DNA of 5,804 nucleotides from contig JAJDEH010000485.1 of the NCBI GenBank assembly GCA_029259935.1, positions 1 through 5,804 of the forward strand, read 5' to 3'. This stretch comes from Planctomycetota bacterium. GTDB lineage: Bacteria > Planctomycetota > Planctomycetia > Pirellulales > Pirellulaceae. The position numbers and the translations under genes are program-made. The notes beneath the pieces are model-generated. The model was not told where the DNA came from. It made no database searches and worked only from the letters and a program-made list of their open reading frames with translations. This document shows, piece after piece, positions 4,294-5,804 of the stretch (positions are counted from its first letter, which is position 1; every line of letters starts with the position of its first letter).

Positions 4294-5394
4294 TCAATCC
4301 GCCGACTTGTTGCGAATCAAGGGCGGCAAGGAAGTCGCCAAAAAGTAAGCCCTCGGCGTACTCAAGTCGAATAAGACGCTCAACTCGTCGGACGGACCAC
4401 GCGCTTGAGCAAATGTCGAAATGTCGATCAGTTTTTCAGGACGACTGTAACGGACCACGCGAACTTCGTCCGCCTTCACGCCGGCCAATTCCGCCGCCCG
4501 CCCGATGGCGTCTTCAATGAAGCCGATTTTGTCAACTAGGCCATGCTCTAGCGCCTTGTCGGCGGTAAAGACCTCGCCCGTGGCGACCTTGATCAGTTCT
4601 TGCTCGTGTTCCACAAAATGCGGGCGTCCCTCTTTGACGCGAACTTTGAACAGCTCAAAAAAGTCATCGACATGCGACTGCAAAATCGCGCGGTGTTCTT
4701 CGGGAATGGCCTTGGTCATGCTGAGCATCTGCTTGCGGGAATGGCTGGCGATCGAGTCTTCTTTGATGTTGTGATCCGCGAGAAAGCCGCTCACATCATA
4801 ATGCGGAATGATCACGCCGATCGAACCGGTTGTGGTGGTGGGTTCGGCGTAGATCGAATCTTCCTGATCACCCACCGCCATGGAAACGTAATAGCCGCCG
4901 CTGGCCGCGATGCTGCCCATGCTGACCACGATCGGCAGCTTCTTTTCATCACGCAGCTTCTTCAGATGATGAAACATGTAGTCGGATCCGGCCACGGTTC
5001 CGCCGGGCGAATCGACCCGAATCACGATGGCTTTCACGCTGTCGTCTTGGCGAATGCGTTCGATTTGCCGTTTCACGAATCCGTCGCCGTCGTAGATGAC
5101 TCCGGCGATCGTGATGATGGCGATCTTGTCGGCCGCCTCTTGGTCGCCCTCAAAATAACTCTCCGAGATCCCGCCCGTCGTGTCGTAGTAGTCTTGCTTG
5201 GCGGTATCCAAGATATAGATGGACAGCAGAGCGATCGCCAGCCCCAGCCAGCCCAGCGCTGCTAGCAGCCAGCCGGTCTTGCGGGAAAGGGCTCCGCGGG
5301 CGTCTTGCAAAACGATGGTTCGCGGCAGTTCGTTCGCGGGATCCTCTTGTCGGCCCTCTGGCTCGGTTTCGCGAGTTTGATCGGCTGAGGACAT
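4294..5394 (-). CDS. sppA: Signal peptide peptidase SppA, single-domain S49 serine protease
   Basis: Encodes 366 residues. SppA digests signal peptides left in the membrane after secretion, using a Ser-Lys dyad. Residues 1-40 form a charged cytoplasmic tail rich in Glu, Arg and Gln. Residues 41-62 (WLLAALGWLGLAIALLSIYI region) are a single membrane anchor, placing the protease domain outside the cytoplasm. IAIITIAGVI (91-100) opens the S49 fold, VIRVDSPGGTVAGSD (124-138) follows, and GSIAASGGYY (160-169) carries the nucleophile Ser165. Lys221 in SHSRKQM is the likely base, judged by its distance to the PEEHR motif. GEVFTADKALEHGLVD (273-288) is the conserved late motif. The length suits the single-domain type, not the roughly 600-residue E. 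coli form. The start at 5394 has AAGGAG (5402-5407 on the plus-strand numbering) seven bases upstream. It is divergent from the methyltransferase-like gene. Confidence 0.93.
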   Translation of the reverse strand: MSSADQTRETEPEGRQEDPANELPRTIVLQDARGALSRKTGWLLAALGWLGLAIALLSIYILDTAKQDYYDTTGGISESYFEGDQEAADKIAIITIAGVIYDGDGFVKRQIERIRQDDSVKAIVIRVDSPGGTVAGSDYMFHHLKKLRDEKKLPIVVSMGSIAASGGYYVSMAVGDQEDSIYAEPTTTTGSIGVIIPHYDVSGFLADHNIKEDSIASHSRKQMLSMTKAIPEEHRAILQSHVDDFFELFKVRVKEGRPHFVEHEQELIKVATGEVFTADKALEHGLVDKIGFIEDAIGRAAELAGVKADEVRVVRYSRPEKLIDISTFAQARGPSDELSVLFDLSTPRAYFLATSLPPLIRNKSAD

Positions 5395-5473
5395 ATTGAG
5401 ACTCCTTGTGCGGTTGGTCGATCGTTTGCCACGGCGGCCCGGGCAAATTGAGCTAAATGCGGGCCGCTGATTC

Positions 5474-5482
5474 TGCTATAAG
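5474..5482 (+). promoter_or_regulatory. Candidate extended -10 promoter for the methyltransferase-like gene
   Basis: TG-C-TATAAG (5474-5482) matches the extended -10 form TGnTATAAT with one mismatch. A TTGAGC at 5448-5453 is 23 bases away, too far for a normal -35, but extended -10 promoters can work without one. Initiation near 5489 would give a leader of about 30 bases. It lies in the 123-bp space between the divergent sppA and methyltransferase-like genes; I see no clear promoter for sppA on the other strand. Confidence 0.4.
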
Positions 5483-5517
5483 TCCGCGCAAGCGGAAGGT
5501 ACCGGTCAGTCTATACG

Positions 5518-5804
5518 ATGAAAGCGTATCTGCACATGATTGCCTCAACCTCACCTCGGCGCGTGTGCCAGTTGTGCAAATGCGAAGAGCTCGAAGAGTT
5601 TGTCGTTCCGGGAAAAACGACCTTGTGGAAATGTCCCGAGTGCGCCCTGTATCAATACGGAGCCACCTTCGACGAAAACTCACAGGGCGCGGCTTGGCAC
5701 CTGCAGTGGAATAGGATCCGGCCTCGCAAGCTGCGGACGGCCCGAGTTCGCGTCAACCGCATCGCCCCCATGATCACGGCCAAACGACCGCGGGTGTTGG
5801 ATGT
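5518..5804 (+). CDS. Zinc-ribbon SAM-dependent methyltransferase, N-terminal part, runs off window
   Basis: The frame is open from ATG 5518 to the window edge (95 full codons plus two bases) with no stop. An in-frame TAA at 5479 bounds the start; ATG 5536 is an alternative. No strong Shine-Dalgarno is near either ATG (GGAAGG at 5494-5499 is 18 bases from the first). C17-x2-C20 and C39-P-x-C42 form a zinc ribbon; Cys22 may also contribute. After an aromatic block (CALYQYG) and a basic helix (RIRPRKLRTARVRVNRI), the visible part ends RPRVLDV, the usual entry into methyltransferase motif I (VLD.G.G.G), whose glycines lie past the edge. Zinc-ribbon class I methyltransferases of this layout often belong to surface-polysaccharide or sugar-modification clusters, but the substrate here is unknown. 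The methyltransferase call rests on layout and the start of motif I only. Confidence 0.75.
   Translation, partial: MKAYLHMIASTSPRRVCQLCKCEELEEFVVPGKTTLWKCPECALYQYGATFDENSQGAAWHLQWNRIRPRKLRTARVRVNRIAPMITAKRPRVLD

Noticed and set aside
4600..5265. 221-codon plus-strand frame antisense to sppA
   Set aside because: Long antisense frames arise from GC-biased third positions. It is His/Asp/Val-rich, has no domain, and the sppA frame is unambiguous.
1..5804. CRISPR array, tRNA or rRNA
   Set aside because: No regularly spaced direct repeats, no tRNA-like cloverleaf with a TTCGA-type arm in context, and no rRNA-like sequence were seen on reading both strands. A tool-based scan was not possible.

Overview
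This window most likely comes from a planctomycete, perhaps a Pirellulales-type genome. That is an inference from gene style: a RAYT-type transposase tail, an ARPP-1/DUF6569-like protein, an RNase HII-like protein of unusual length, and a zinc-ribbon methyltransferase of a type I associate with planctomycetes. Hand counts on sample lines give about 57-60% GC for the core genes. No rRNA, tRNA or CRISPR array was seen.

Layout. Bases 1-175 are the C-terminus of a REP-associated tyrosine transposase (RAYT) running in from the left. A gene-poor stretch (176-545) follows; it holds an 8-bp tandem duplication, a long AT-rich imperfect inverted repeat (261-341) and two short hairpins. A 300-residue ARPP-1/DUF6569-like protein is encoded on the plus strand (546-1448). 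It meets a minus-strand alpha/beta-hydrolase (1424-2068) tail to tail with a 25-bp overlap. Upstream of the hydrolase is a hairpin cluster with a REP-like palindrome preceded by GTAG. Next come two overlapping minus-strand genes of unknown function: a small membrane protein (2893-3129) and a protein with a BamE/SmpA-like N-terminus and a fibronectin-III-like C-terminus (2307-2912). A related copy of the repeat lies on the other side in the opposite orientation (3141-3186). Further right, a minus-strand pair encodes a single-domain signal peptide peptidase SppA (4294-5394) and, 30 bp downstream, a divergent RNase HII/HIII-like protein (3298-4263). At the right edge a divergent plus-strand gene starts (5518) and runs off the window; it encodes a zinc-ribbon protein entering a SAM-methyltransferase motif.

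How the parts relate. SppA and the RNase H-like gene probably form an operon, by spacing. The two unknown genes look like a cassette: they overlap, sampled lines have lower GC (47-50%), and they are bracketed by inverted copies of a structured repeat. The repeat resembles a RAYT substrate, and a RAYT tail lies in the same window. Whether RAYT activity placed these repeats or moved the cassette is inference. The most interesting signals are the repeat pair, whose hairpin arms differ in sequence yet still pair in both copies, and the small membrane protein, whose 5' extension would be translated repeat and whose core resembles the hydrophobic region near the C-terminal tips of Rhs/polymorphic toxins.
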